A stretch of 64,000 bases of DNA from NCBI GenBank assembly GCA_903822595.1, contig CAIJPS010000105.1, forward strand, positions 1-64,000, written 5' to 3'. The notes under the pieces were generated by a model. The model had not been told where the DNA came from. It searched no databases and was given only the letters and a program-made list of their open reading frames with translations. Below, piece after piece: positions 27,436-35,745 of this stretch (position 1 is the first letter of the stretch; each line of letters starts with the position of its first letter). The position numbers and the translations under genes were made by a program. This DNA comes from an uncultured Chlorobiaceae bacterium (GTDB lineage: Bacteria; Bacteroidota; Chlorobiia; Chlorobiales; Chlorobiaceae).

Positions 27436-30042
27436 TCACGACTCAGCCATCTTGTGTGAAAACTTCAGAATGATGAACTCCGCTGGCCTGACCACGGCCA
27501 TACCGATTTCGATAATCAATCGACCTTCAAGGATATCAATCGGTGTCATGGTTTTTCCGAGACCGACGGCCACATAAAACGCATGTTCCGGTTTGATGCC
27601 CTGCAATGCTCCCTGTCGCCAAAGCGTAGTCAGGAAGTTTTCAATCATGGCCTGAATCCTCACCCATGTGTTCGCATCGTTAGGCTCAAACACAAACTGC
27701 TCGGTAGCCTTCTTTGTGGACTCTTCCACGAAATTAAAGAAGCGGCGTACGCTGACATACCGCCATTCATTGTCGTTACCTGTAAGGGTGCGAGCCCCGT
27801 AAACCAGTGTCCCTTTGCCGGTGAAGCTGCGGATTGCATTGATTGATTTTCCGCTGGTCGGATCCACGTTAAGTGCATCAAGTTCTGATGCTGTGAAAGT
27901 TATCGTTGGCCCGATGATTCCGCTGATGCTGACGTTGGCCGGGGCTTTCCAGACACCTCTCGTCCGGTCTACATAAGCATATATCCCTGCTACTGCGCCG
28001 GAAGGAGGCACGGATGTAGTTGCATTCTGGAGGCCGGTGAGGATGGTCTTGTACAGCGGGAATGAATCCGCCATACCCTCGTGCTTTGCTTTTTCCAGTT
28101 GCTGAGCGGCACCGACCACGCTGCCGAGCCACGCATCGTTGATCTGATCAAAGAGCGGTCTGAGTTTTGACAGCACGTCGTCCATTGCAGCACCATTTGT
28201 ACCGGATATATTGCTTGACGGTTGGACAAAATCTGGATTATTAGCGGAATTTTCAGAAAAAACACCGCCCCACTCAGCGGCTTTTGGAAGGTTGCTTTGA
28301 AACTGAGCAGTGTAATTTGGCTCTTTTGAGGGAAGTGCTTTGTCATAACTGATTAGTTCGGCATAAATGCCTTTCAGTGCATTCTTAATCAGCTTTGTCA
28401 GGTCGTTCTTCAAATCATCATCCTGAACATGAACTCCCGTACTTCCAACCAGCGTATCTATCGTTCTTGCAAACTTGAACAGATAATCCACAATATTTTG
28501 AAACTTACTGGCTTTTGAAACAGGTTCACTCAAGTATTCCCCTTCAAGCTCAGAGAAGTGGTCTCTCAGGGTCTTTGTTGCATCTGTCGGCAGGGATGTT
28601 GTTTCTGCATTAATGTGGTCCACATCCGTCATGACGGTTTCGTATCCAACAATCAGTGCTGCCATCGGGAAAGCACTTACTAACGCCTTGAATCTCGATG
28701 TCTTCGCATCCTTAGCCGCCTTTATCACATCTTCCCAGGCCGTTTTGATTTGGTCAAAAAGGTTATTTGGAGCGCTGACCTGGTCAATCTTGTCCAGCAC
28801 TTCTTTCATTTTCGCACTATTAGTGTTACCGCTGAATAGTAAGTTCGGTAATGGTGGACTGCTAAAAGTGCTCCCCCATTCAGGCGATAATGGCAAAGGA
28901 TCTATACTATACTGAGCATTGTAGGTAGTCACTGCTGCTGCGAGTGCTTGGTCGTAGTTGATCAGGTCCGCATAAATCTTTTTCAGGGAAGAAGTTGTAG
29001 AAGAAATCCTGGTTTTCAGGGAGTCCTTCAAGACTATATCCTGAACAGAAGATGTTAGGCTCGTTCCAACCAGCGTATCTATCTGTCTTGCGAAATCAAA
29101 CAGATAACCCATGATTGGCATAAAGTTGTTGACAATTTTGCTCGTTTCGTAAGCATTTTTGAGAGTATCGAATCGAGCCTGAAGGTCTGGATAGCTGCCC
29201 CTCAGGGCTGTTGTTGCAGAAGCGACAGTATCAACATCAGTACTGACGGCTTTGTATGCCAAAATCAATGATGCACTGGCTTCATTGTTACCCGTCGTTC
29301 CATCAGCCAAATCAGTCAGTTTGAATTTGGTTTTGGTCGACGTTGACCCTTTGTAAATCTTGTCGAAAAAATCACGATAGGTGATATTCTTCGGAAAACT
29401 GACTTCCAGCCACGGAGAGTATGCCATGCCATATTTCAGCTCTTTTAATCCTGTTTTCGAGCGAAAGTCCGCACCATAATGGTCATCTTCATTGACGTGA
29501 AATAAACCGACCCGATCCTTCAAACTGCCGCACTGAGCGAGAGCAGCGTCGTAGACCTCTTTATAGTCAGTAGTGAGTCTTGAATTATCGGGAAATACGA
29601 GAATGGTCGGCTCATCAAATTTTTCCAGAGTCTTTATTCCTGTTCCATCGGCAGTGAAGTGTATCGAATGAGGAGCTTGTCCTTCCTGACTGTCATAGGT
29701 GCCTACTGAAACAATGTAGCAGTCGCCGCCGCCATTGGCATAAAAGAGCCTCAGGCTATCGTACATGTAAAATTGGTTTTTAATTTTTGCTGATTTGAAG
29801 CTCTTATTATAATCCAGTATTACTGCTTCGACGTTTAGCTTAGCTCCCGCACCGAAGTAAAACTCGTATTCGGTAAGCGATCCGATTTTGGTAGGGAGAT
29901 TAAGCAGGTCGCCCGATGCGGTTTTATCAGCTTTTTCAGTATAACCGACAAACGCAGGTATTGCCGTCTCCACTGGCGCAATGGAAGGAGGAAATTTCGG
30001 AATTTCCTCGACATAAACTCCTGGGGTTTTATACATTGGCAT
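27436..30042 (-). CDS. eCIS tail sheath protein with large duplicated insert
   Basis: This 868-aa contractile sheath protein begins with the N-terminal signature YKTPGVYVEEIPKFPPSIAPVETAIPAFVGYT, has the FPKNITYRDFFD middle, and ends with YAYVDRTRGVWKAPANVSI, TLVYGARTL, RYVSVRRFFNFVEESTKKATEQFVFEPND and GIKPEHAFYVAVGLGKTMTPIDILEGRLIIEIGMAVVRPAEFI, all typical. It is the only sheath gene here, whereas Afp/PVC use three paralogues. Residues ~254-677 are an extra helical region of two tandem related repeats, which makes the protein far longer than usual (about 450-550 aa). The insert sits before the conserved C-terminal fold, where variable domains face outward in other sheaths. Confidence 0.93.
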   Translation of the reverse strand: MPMYKTPGVYVEEIPKFPPSIAPVETAIPAFVGYTEKADKTASGDLLNLPTKIGSLTEYEFYFGAGAKLNVEAVILDYNKSFKSAKIKNQFYMYDSLRLFYANGGGDCYIVSVGTYDSQEGQAPHSIHFTADGTGIKTLEKFDEPTILVFPDNSRLTTDYKEVYDAALAQCGSLKDRVGLFHVNEDDHYGADFRSKTGLKELKYGMAYSPWLEVSFPKNITYRDFFDKIYKGSTSTKTKFKLTDLADGTTGNNEASASLILAYKAVSTDVDTVASATTALRGSYPDLQARFDTLKNAYETSKIVNNFMPIMGYLFDFARQIDTLVGTSLTSSVQDIVLKDSLKTRISSTTSSLKKIYADLINYDQALAAAVTTYNAQYSIDPLPLSPEWGSTFSSPPLPNLLFSGNTNSAKMKEVLDKIDQVSAPNNLFDQIKTAWEDVIKAAKDAKTSRFKALVSAFPMAALIVGYETVMTDVDHINAETTSLPTDATKTLRDHFSELEGEYLSEPVSKASKFQNIVDYLFKFARTIDTLVGSTGVHVQDDDLKNDLTKLIKNALKGIYAELISYDKALPSKEPNYTAQFQSNLPKAAEWGGVFSENSANNPDFVQPSSNISGTNGAAMDDVLSKLRPLFDQINDAWLGSVVGAAQQLEKAKHEGMADSFPLYKTILTGLQNATTSVPPSGAVAGIYAYVDRTRGVWKAPANVSISGIIGPTITFTASELDALNVDPTSGKSINAIRSFTGKGTLVYGARTLTGNDNEWRYVSVRRFFNFVEESTKKATEQFVFEPNDANTWVRIQAMIENFLTTLWRQGALQGIKPEHAFYVAVGLGKTMTPIDILEGRLIIEIGMAVVRPAEFIILKFSHKMAES
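28012..29283 (-). repeat. Intragenic duplication within the sheath gene
   Basis: Residues ~254-457 and ~458-677 of the sheath align as two copies. Matching blocks: LILAYKAVSTDVDTV / LIVGYETVMTDVDHI; IMGYLFDFARQIDTLVG / IVDYLFKFARTIDTLVG; SLKKIYADLINYDQAL / ALKGIYAELISYDKAL; SPEWGSTFS / AAEWGGVFS; EVLDKIDQ....FDQI / DVLSKLRPLFDQI. DNA identity is low, so the duplication is old or has been diversifying. Confidence 0.85.
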
Positions 30043-30053
30043 AGTGTCTCTCG

Positions 30054-31187
30054 TTAAGGTTGAGGAGTTGATACAAATATCTCCGAAACAAGCTTTGTTA
30101 TTTTGTCACCATTTTTTTCCGCTTTTACCAGTCCTTCTGACGGCTTGTGCAAAGGTTTTTTCTTATCAGTCTCAGTATCATCGCGAGCATTTCCAAAAAA
30201 TGTTAAGGGCAATGGATTTTGCAATGGGAGAAATGGTTTTAAATCAACCTTGTCACTGTAATGTGCCAGATCGTTCTTGTCATAGTAATACCAATAGGTC
30301 ATGCGGTTTTTGAAACGGATTTGATAAACCGGAAAAGTGGGCTTTGCATGTCCGATATCGTCAGTGAAACTGAAGTCGTTTTTACTCTTGTTCAGTGTAT
30401 ACAAATGGATAAGGGCAAACACATTGTCTGGAATATCTTCCGTGAGCCTGATTCCTCGTTTTGGCATTTCTTCTATTTCATCAATATCTATAGGAGCAGT
30501 TAGATCAGGAACATCAGCCTGATTGACGAAGACCGGCAACATCTCTTTCTCACCAAGTTTTTTCGTATCTGACAGGTAATCGCTGGTACGTTGATATAAC
30601 GTATCTTTATTGGGGTTGTCGGCGTCTTTATCAATGAAAAAGCATTCCACCTTGTTGTTAGGTGCAATGTTTGTTCTGTTAGGGTTATCATTTGAGTCAG
30701 GAATCTCTTTGGATAAAAAGAGCATCTTGTCTGATCCAACTGGCGTTCTTATTGATCCTGTCAAATTGGAAAAGACAGGCACATTCTCCTTGTATCGGTA
30801 TATTTTCTTTTTTGACTTATCTTTCGGCTCATAAATCCTTTGAGGATTAAGCGTCAGGGTGGTATAGCTGAAAAAGTCCGCATTTAGAACCGTTACAATA
30901 AATTCAAATATGGTGTCATCATGAATTACAATTTTCTCCGGTACGCCTACGATGAAGCCGAATGCTGTATTTTTAAATACACATCTTAAAGCTCTCAATG
31001 TCTTTGTCGTAGCTGCAGTCGGTGTTACAACAAGAAAAGAACGCACGTCATACATCAGCAGATGCCTTGCTTTTTTTTTCTTATCGGTAATCAAGTCAAA
31101 ACAAGTCATGCCATCGTCCAGCCAGTAATGGTGGAAGAGGTGTACCTCGAACAATCGGTTATAGGTGTAAGTAATGCGCTCAGACAT
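30054..31187 (-). CDS. Uncharacterised eCIS protein between cap and sheath genes
   Basis: The ATG at 31187 gives a 377-aa protein beginning MSERITYTYNRLFEVHLFHHYWLDDGMTCF; its start is 2 bp after the upstream stop, so this start is preferred over one 14 codons further up, which would overlap. The N-terminal ~100 residues look like a compact beta-rich domain (FLVVTPTAAT, LRCVFKNTAFGFIVGVPE). The C-terminal half is Lys/Asp-rich. I do not recognise the family. It lies between the Pvc16-like cap gene and the sheath, so it may be a cap-associated, sheath-terminating or particle-anchoring protein; that is inference from position only. Confidence 0.75.
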   Translation of the reverse strand: MSERITYTYNRLFEVHLFHHYWLDDGMTCFDLITDKKKKARHLLMYDVRSFLVVTPTAATTKTLRALRCVFKNTAFGFIVGVPEKIVIHDDTIFEFIVTVLNADFFSYTTLTLNPQRIYEPKDKSKKKIYRYKENVPVFSNLTGSIRTPVGSDKMLFLSKEIPDSNDNPNRTNIAPNNKVECFFIDKDADNPNKDTLYQRTSDYLSDTKKLGEKEMLPVFVNQADVPDLTAPIDIDEIEEMPKRGIRLTEDIPDNVFALIHLYTLNKSKNDFSFTDDIGHAKPTFPVYQIRFKNRMTYWYYYDKNDLAHYSDKVDLKPFLPLQNPLPLTFFGNARDDTETDKKKPLHKPSEGLVKAEKNGDKITKLVSEIFVSTPQP

Positions 31188-31188
31188 A

Positions 31189-31824
31189 TCAGGCTGAAGT
31201 TGGTGATTTCTGGCCAAAATTGGTGACAACCTCCGTAATAAGATCGCCCTGATGTTGTACCGCCTTAAACTTTAGATCAAGCATCCGCATCCAGTAGATA
31301 ACAAAGGGGTACTGCTTTCCTCCAAGTGTTCCCCACATATGGTTAACCTCCTCCATCGAGGCGGAATAGAGATCTAAAATCAGCTTGAATGTTTCCAGAC
31401 AATCAATATCGTTATGCGAAGAAGCAGGTATTATTGAGGCAGGCTCAATATTTTCGTGGGTAAATACATTTTTGTACTGGAAAAAACGGATAGCTCTCGA
31501 CAGCAATATTAATCCGTCTCCATAATTTTTAAGTGGCGCTGTAATCAAAATCTGAAAGTTCAGATACACTGGTGGATTTTCATAGAGTACCTTCTGAGTG
31601 ATATCATCACGAACATAATTTGGAAGATTTTTTAACGTCTTTTCTTCCCTGATATTGATAATTGAAAAATACAGGGAATCTCTTGACGTGCCTCCTTTTT
31701 CTGAAGTGAACCCATCTGATGGATTTCCGAGTTGGGCTGAACCTGAGCTATGACTATCTCCATACACCTTTTTAAGATGTGCGTTCAACTCATTGATAAC
31801 AATTGTTAATGCGTGCGATATCAT
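31189..31824 (-). CDS. eCIS cap/tail terminator protein, DUF4255 (Pvc16/Afp16-like)
   Basis: This 211-aa protein begins MISHALTIVINELNAHL, the start of the Pvc16 N-terminal (DUF4255) family. YLNFQILITAPLKNYGDGLILLSRAIRFFQYKNVFTHEN and the C-terminal MWGTLGGKQYPFVIYWMRMLDL segments are also characteristic. Afp16-type proteins cap the distal end of tube and sheath. It is the first gene of the eCIS operon in transcription order; no gene overlaps its 5' side, so the operon promoter should lie just above 31825. Confidence 0.9.
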   Translation of the reverse strand: MISHALTIVINELNAHLKKVYGDSHSSGSAQLGNPSDGFTSEKGGTSRDSLYFSIINIREEKTLKNLPNYVRDDITQKVLYENPPVYLNFQILITAPLKNYGDGLILLSRAIRFFQYKNVFTHENIEPASIIPASSHNDIDCLETFKLILDLYSASMEEVNHMWGTLGGKQYPFVIYWMRMLDLKFKAVQHQGDLITEVVTNFGQKSPTSA

Positions 31825-32350
31825 GGATGACCTGAAGGTTTAACTCAAAAAGTTATGCTGCAGCATGAAAACTCACCGAAAGCACCGACTTATTTGGAAT
31901 ACACAGGAACAGGGAGAGTGCATAGCACAATCCACAGCAACAACCAGACGGCGAAAAAGATTATTACAGGTACCCTTAGAACTTGCAATAGTAGTAGATG
32001 TCGTCTACAGTCAATCACGAAAACCTGACCTGATAAAAGACAAGCACTTACAAAATTTGTACTTATGGGAAATCGGCAGAGGAATGAAACGGTGAAAGAA
32101 ACAGGGCTTTTACAATTTTATTATACTGTTATTTCAACAGACTTCAAATAACACATTAAAATTTTGTTAAAATTTTCGCTCTTACGGAAAAAAAATCACA
32201 AATTTTACCCACTGGTACCCATCAACAATTCAAAAATGCGCTTAAGCCACTGGCTGAATGAATCCTGCTTCCGGCAAGGCTGGCGCAATAGAATTCCAGA
32301 ATGCTGTGTTACCAAGAATTTCAGTATTTTGCAGCACTTACCGTTTGTAA
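31825..32350. other. Intergenic region upstream of the eCIS operon
   Basis: About 525 bp have no convincing gene. A perfect 12-bp palindrome ATGCTGCAGCAT lies at 31855-31866, about 30 bp upstream of the first eCIS gene, and could be an operator. Around 32150-32185 there is a direct repeat of TTAAAATTTTG in AT-rich DNA. A 76-codon frame at 31865-32095 (+) has no recognisable features and is not called. No clear -35/-10 pair is visible for the eCIS operon. Confidence 0.4.
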
Positions 32351-32611
32351 CGTTCAGCAATCCCTGTCAAACTCACCTTCTTCGTCTACCGGACACTGCT
32401 TGACGAGCATCTCGGCCATGCCGAAGAGGTCAGCCGCCAGATCAAGATGGCGTTCGTAGAGTTTCCGAACTGGCAGAAGAGCGATGCGGCACTGCGTGAG
32501 CTTCGAAAAAAGATCACCTTTGCCCTCTACGCTCAATCAGAGGAACTCGACCGGGTCACAGGCATCGTGAACTATCTGTTTCACCTGCTGGAAAAAGCAA
32601 ACCGAATGTAA
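32351..32611 (+). pseudogene. hsdR: Remnant of type I restriction enzyme HsdR C-terminus
   Basis: An open frame from 32351 (after an in-frame TAA at 32348) to the TAA at 32609 has no start codon near its 5' end. It encodes VKLTFFVYRTLLDEHL..., then VEFPNWQKSDAALRELRKKITFAL, and DRVTGIVNYLFHLLEKA. This matches the extreme C-terminus of type I restriction R subunits (FPNW.....LRELRKK.TFAL). The motor and nuclease parts, and hsdM/hsdS, are absent. The fragment therefore looks like the leftover of a lost R-M locus. The metallopeptidase that often follows hsdR remains directly downstream. Confidence 0.75.
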
Positions 32612-32614
32612 GCC

Positions 32615-32920
32615 ATGACCGACACAAGCTCAAAAATTCGATTCAAGCAGCGCGTTCGCGATTGGGCCGCCAAGCTTGACGTTCAAATTGTGTGGCTTGG
32701 TGTTCGCCCCATGCAGAACAAGTGGGCCTCCTGCTCCACGGAGGGCCATCTGAATTTCAACGCCGAATTGCTCGACATGGACGAAGAGGTCTGGAATTAC
32801 GTGATTGTGCATGAACTGCTGCACTTCTCCGTGCCCAACCACAGCAAGCTCTGGAAGAGCCTGATGCGCGTCCATGTGGGTGAGTATGAGGTTTGCGAAG
32901 CTGCGTTACAGAAGAGATAG
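32615..32920 (+). CDS. YgjP/DUF45-type zinc metallopeptidase, small
   Basis: This 101-aa protein is short compared with ~230-aa YgjP proteins, but carries the core: NKWASCSTEGHLNFNAELL, then YVIVHELLHFSVPNHSKLWKSLM, where HELLH plus the later NHS...W give the zinc site of the DUF45/M48-like family. Such small DUF45 genes are commonly found directly after hsdR in type I restriction loci, which agrees with the hsdR remnant ending 4 bp upstream. Substrate unknown. No obvious ribosome-binding site, suggesting it was once translationally coupled to hsdR. Confidence 0.8.
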   Translation: MTDTSSKIRFKQRVRDWAAKLDVQIVWLGVRPMQNKWASCSTEGHLNFNAELLDMDEEVWNYVIVHELLHFSVPNHSKLWKSLMRVHVGEYEVCEAALQKR

Positions 32921-33201
32921 CAGAAACTCGGCACGGCGATCGCTGAAATTGTAGAAAATCGCCAAGCTGTTTGGTGTCCAGCGACCAGCGATCACCAAAC
33001 GCCTCAAGAACATCTTTGAAAACGGCGCATTGCTCGAAAGTGAGGTTCGTTCCATTTCGGAACATACCACTCGACTCTAACTCATTATATTTTAGCAAGA
33101 AACCGGAAACGCTCTGACTGGTATAGTAAGGTGCAATACGCCGGGATCAGGTTGCCGCACTTTCAACGGTTTCGTGCGACAATAATTATATATTCTCCAA
33201 A
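32921..33201. other. Intergenic region between metallopeptidase and hipBA
   Basis: I find no supportable gene here. A minus-strand frame (from about 33098) overlaps the metallopeptidase gene and has no recognisable domain. The right part becomes AT-rich and leads into the hipBA control region. Confidence 0.4.
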
Positions 33202-33217
33202 TCGCCACATATAGCGA
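33202..33217. promoter_or_regulatory. hipBA operator-like palindrome 1
   Basis: TCGCCACATATAGCGA has TCGC-N8-GCGA symmetry, lies 75 bp upstream of the antitoxin start, and is repeated at 33243. HipB antitoxins are known to bind spaced palindromes with 8-bp cores in their own promoter; that these are the sites is inferred. Confidence 0.6.
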
Positions 33218-33242
33218 AAAAAGATTATATCTATATTTTATA

Positions 33243-33258
33243 TCGCCACTAATTGCGA
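33243..33258. promoter_or_regulatory. hipBA operator-like palindrome 2
   Basis: TCGCCACTAATTGCGA is the second copy, sharing TCGCCAC on the left arm and GCGA on the right arm with the copy at 33202. Centre-to-centre spacing is 41 bp, about four helical turns, which would place two bound dimers on the same DNA face. The intervening TATAT-rich DNA probably contains the -10 region. Confidence 0.6.
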
Positions 33259-33291
33259 CATAAACCATAAAGATTAACAAAAAAAATCCTG

Positions 33292-33639
33292 ATGAAGATT
33301 GACGGATTATTGACCGATGAAGCGATTCTGGCGGAGCTGGGCGGACGATTTGCGCAGCGTCGGCTGGAGCTTCAGCTTACTCAAGGGATGCTTGCGGAGC
33401 AGGCAGGCGTATCGAAACGAACGGTGGAGCGTGTCGAGGCCGGGGCTACGATGCAAATGTCGACCATGATCCGGATTCTGCGGGTATTGGGGCTCCTGGA
33501 GCGTTTGGAAACATTGGTGCCCGAGGCTGGACTGCGTCCGATGGATCTGCTCAAACTGAAAGGCAAGGCGAGAAAGCGTGCCAGTGGCAAAAGAAAACCA
33601 ACGGGTGAAGTGCCCTGGAAGTGGGGTGACGAAGCATGA
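33292..33639 (+). CDS. hipB: HipB-like HTH antitoxin / repressor
   Basis: This 115-aa protein has an XRE-type helix-turn-helix at residues ~17-70 (LGGRFAQRRLELQLTQGMLAEQAGVSKRTVERVEAGATMQMSTMIRILRVL). The C-terminal tail is Lys/Arg-rich (KGKARKRASGKRKPTGE). It overlaps hipA by 4 bp (ATGA), the usual HipBA arrangement. It should neutralise HipA and repress the operon through the two palindromes upstream. Confidence 0.88.
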   Translation: MKIDGLLTDEAILAELGGRFAQRRLELQLTQGMLAEQAGVSKRTVERVEAGATMQMSTMIRILRVLGLLERLETLVPEAGLRPMDLLKLKGKARKRASGKRKPTGEVPWKWGDEA

Positions 33640-34943
33640 GCACAACGGCAATGGTAAAACTGTGGGGACGCACGATCGGGGCGGTGTCGCTGGAGGACAA
33701 TGCTGCGACCGCCACCTTTGAATATGATTCGGAGTTCACCAGTAGCGGTATCGAGGTGTCCCCGCTGATGATGCCGCTCTCCGGCCGACTCTACTCTTTT
33801 CCCGCTCTGCCGTCGGAAACCTTCCATGGGCTTCCGGGGCTTTTGGCGGATTCACTGCCAGATCGGTTTGGTAATGCGTTGATTGATGCCTGGCTTGCCC
33901 GTTCAGGACGTATGCCAGAATCGTTCAATGCAGTGGAGCGCCTCTGTTACACGGGTTCGCGCGGTATGGGTGCGCTGGAGTATGCGCCAGCAACCCGATT
34001 GGCCGCACCGGGATCCTCCCATATTGAAGTTGACAAGTTGGTAGCACTGGCTTCGGAGGTTTTGAGCCATCAGAACAACCTGCAGGGCTGGTTCCACGAG
34101 GAGGGAAAGCAAACAGCACTAAGGGATATTTTGCAGGTTGGCACATCTGCTGGCGGCGCAAGGGCCAAGGCGGTGATTGCCTGGAATCCGAAAACAAATG
34201 AAGTCCGATCAGGGCAGGTGAAGGGTGGCAGTGGATTTGAATATTGGCTGATGAAGTTCGACGGTGTCAGCGGCAACAAGGATAAGGAACTGGAAGACCC
34301 AAAGGGATACGGCGCGATCGAACATGCTTATTACAGGATGGCGATCGATGCGGGAATTGCCATGAGTCCAAGCCGTCTGTTCGAGGAGAACGGGCGCCGC
34401 CATTTCATGACAAAGCGATTCGACCGATTGGAAGGTGGGGGCAAGCTGCACATGCAGTCGCTTTGCGGTATGGCGCATTATGATTTCAATCAGGCAGGAG
34501 CATACGGTTACGAGCAGGCGTTTCAGGTAATTCGCCGACTGGGGTTGCCGATGGCTGCCATTGAGGAGCAGTTCCGCCGGATGGTTTTCAATATCGTGGC
34601 CCGAAATCAGGATGACCACGTCAAGAACACTGCCTTCCTGATGAACAGGTCGGGAAACTGGTCACTCTCCCCCGCCTTCGACATGACCTACAGTTATCAA
34701 CCCGGCGGAAAATGGACATCAACGCATCAAATGACGATGAATGGCAAACGGAGTGAATTTACTCTGGAGGATTTTAAAGCGTGTGCAAAGAGCGCTTCCA
34801 TGAAGCGTGGCCGTGCAGAAACGATCATTGAAGAAGTAAGGAGCGTTGTAGCGCGATGGCGAGACTATGCGGAGGAGTCGCGTGTCAATCCGGCACAACG
34901 CGACAAAATAGAGAGAGCACTGAGACTGGGACCTCTTACATAA
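33636..34943 (+). CDS. hipA: HipA-like serine/threonine kinase toxin
   Basis: This 435-aa protein has the N-terminal HipA domain at ~1-115 (VKLWGRTIGAVSL, LPGLLADSLPDRFGN). GTSAGGARAKAV at 169-180 is the Gly-rich loop that holds the inhibitory autophosphorylation serine in known HipA proteins. Further kinase elements are KRFDR, the catalytic NQDDHVKNTAFL and the metal-binding SPAFDMTYS. All catalytic residues appear intact. Known HipA proteins inactivate glutamyl- or other tRNA synthetases and promote persistence; the target here is unknown. Confidence 0.92.
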   Translation: MSTTAMVKLWGRTIGAVSLEDNAATATFEYDSEFTSSGIEVSPLMMPLSGRLYSFPALPSETFHGLPGLLADSLPDRFGNALIDAWLARSGRMPESFNAVERLCYTGSRGMGALEYAPATRLAAPGSSHIEVDKLVALASEVLSHQNNLQGWFHEEGKQTALRDILQVGTSAGGARAKAVIAWNPKTNEVRSGQVKGGSGFEYWLMKFDGVSGNKDKELEDPKGYGAIEHAYYRMAIDAGIAMSPSRLFEENGRRHFMTKRFDRLEGGGKLHMQSLCGMAHYDFNQAGAYGYEQAFQVIRRLGLPMAAIEEQFRRMVFNIVARNQDDHVKNTAFLMNRSGNWSLSPAFDMTYSYQPGGKWTSTHQMTMNGKRSEFTLEDFKACAKSASMKRGRAETIIEEVRSVVARWRDYAEESRVNPAQRDKIERALRLGPLT

Positions 34944-35046
34944 AACCCGAAGAACACAAAACCGTTCAGGCCCGAATCCCTGGATACGCCCCACGAAAGG
35001 AAGCCGAGCAGAGGCGCGGATTTGGCCCTGCGATGCCCCCTGCCGT

Positions 35047-35745
35047 TCAACCGAGGTTGAACAACAGGAATTCCGAATCTTTTTCGGCAATGATCTTCAA
35101 CAAGGCCTCATCACTAATGGCAGCACCATCACCTTGCCCAAGGCGAACCTCGTTTACATTGATAGCCCCGCACACCACTTGCAGCCAGACATAGCGACCC
35201 GCCGGCACAGGGTACTCTATTTCCACTCCCTCTTCAAGAAGCGAATCATACAATTCGGCATCCTGATGGATGGTTAGGGAACCAGCCCTTCCGTCCCTCG
35301 AAGCAACGAGCCTGAGTCGACCGCGCTTTGCTTCGTCCGAATAAAATTTCTGCTCATATCCTGGCTCCAGACCTTTCGTATCAGGGAAAATCCATATCTG
35401 CAGGAAATGAACAGGCTCTTCACTGGAATGGTTGAATTCGCTGTGGGTGATTCCGGTGCCAGCGCTCATCCGCTGAACATCGCCCGGCCTGATTACCGTC
35501 CCGTTTCCCATGCTGTCCTTGTGTTCAAGAGCCCCATCGAGTACGTACGAGATGATCTCCATATCACGATGGGGATGGGTTCCGAAGCCCTCTCCAGGCT
35601 GGACACGATCCTCGTTGATGACCCGAAGCGCCCTGAAGCCCATGTATCGCGGATCGTGATAATCGGCGAAGGAGAAGGTATGCCAGGTATTGAGCCACCC
35701 ATGGTCTGCATGCCCCCGTTCAACCGCTTTTCGAATGTGTAACAT
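35047..35745 (-). CDS. Pirin family protein (YhhW-like)
   Basis: This 232-aa bicupin begins with IRKAVERGHADHGWLNTWHTFSFADYHDPRYMGFRALRVINEDRV and includes the metal-ligand segment GFGTHPHRDMEIISYVLDG, then MSAGTGITHSEFNHS. The His residues and Glu typical of pirin/quercetinase metal centres are present. YhhW-type pirins can have quercetin 2,3-dioxygenase activity in vitro; the physiological role is unclear. A strong ribosome-binding site (GAGGAGG) precedes the ATG. It overlaps the reductase gene by one base and forms a two-gene operon with it. Confidence 0.9.
   Translation of the reverse strand: MLHIRKAVERGHADHGWLNTWHTFSFADYHDPRYMGFRALRVINEDRVQPGEGFGTHPHRDMEIISYVLDGALEHKDSMGNGTVIRPGDVQRMSAGTGITHSEFNHSSEEPVHFLQIWIFPDTKGLEPGYEQKFYSDEAKRGRLRLVASRDGRAGSLTIHQDAELYDSLLEEGVEIEYPVPAGRYVWLQVVCGAINVNEVRLGQGDGAAISDEALLKIIAEKDSEFLLFNLG

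Noticed and set aside
6564-31824. The eCIS block as a type VI secretion system or contractile prophage
   Set aside because: No TssJLM membrane complex, ClpV or phage head genes are present; DUF5908, DUF4255, AAA+ and DUF4157 genes are specific to extracellular contractile systems.
31865-32095. 76-codon plus-strand frame upstream of the eCIS operon
   Set aside because: It has no domain and no ribosome-binding site, and lies where the eCIS promoter should be.
32757-33098. 113-codon minus-strand frame overlapping the DUF45 gene
   Set aside because: It overlaps an intact conserved gene; the non-overlapping N-terminal part has no recognised similarity.
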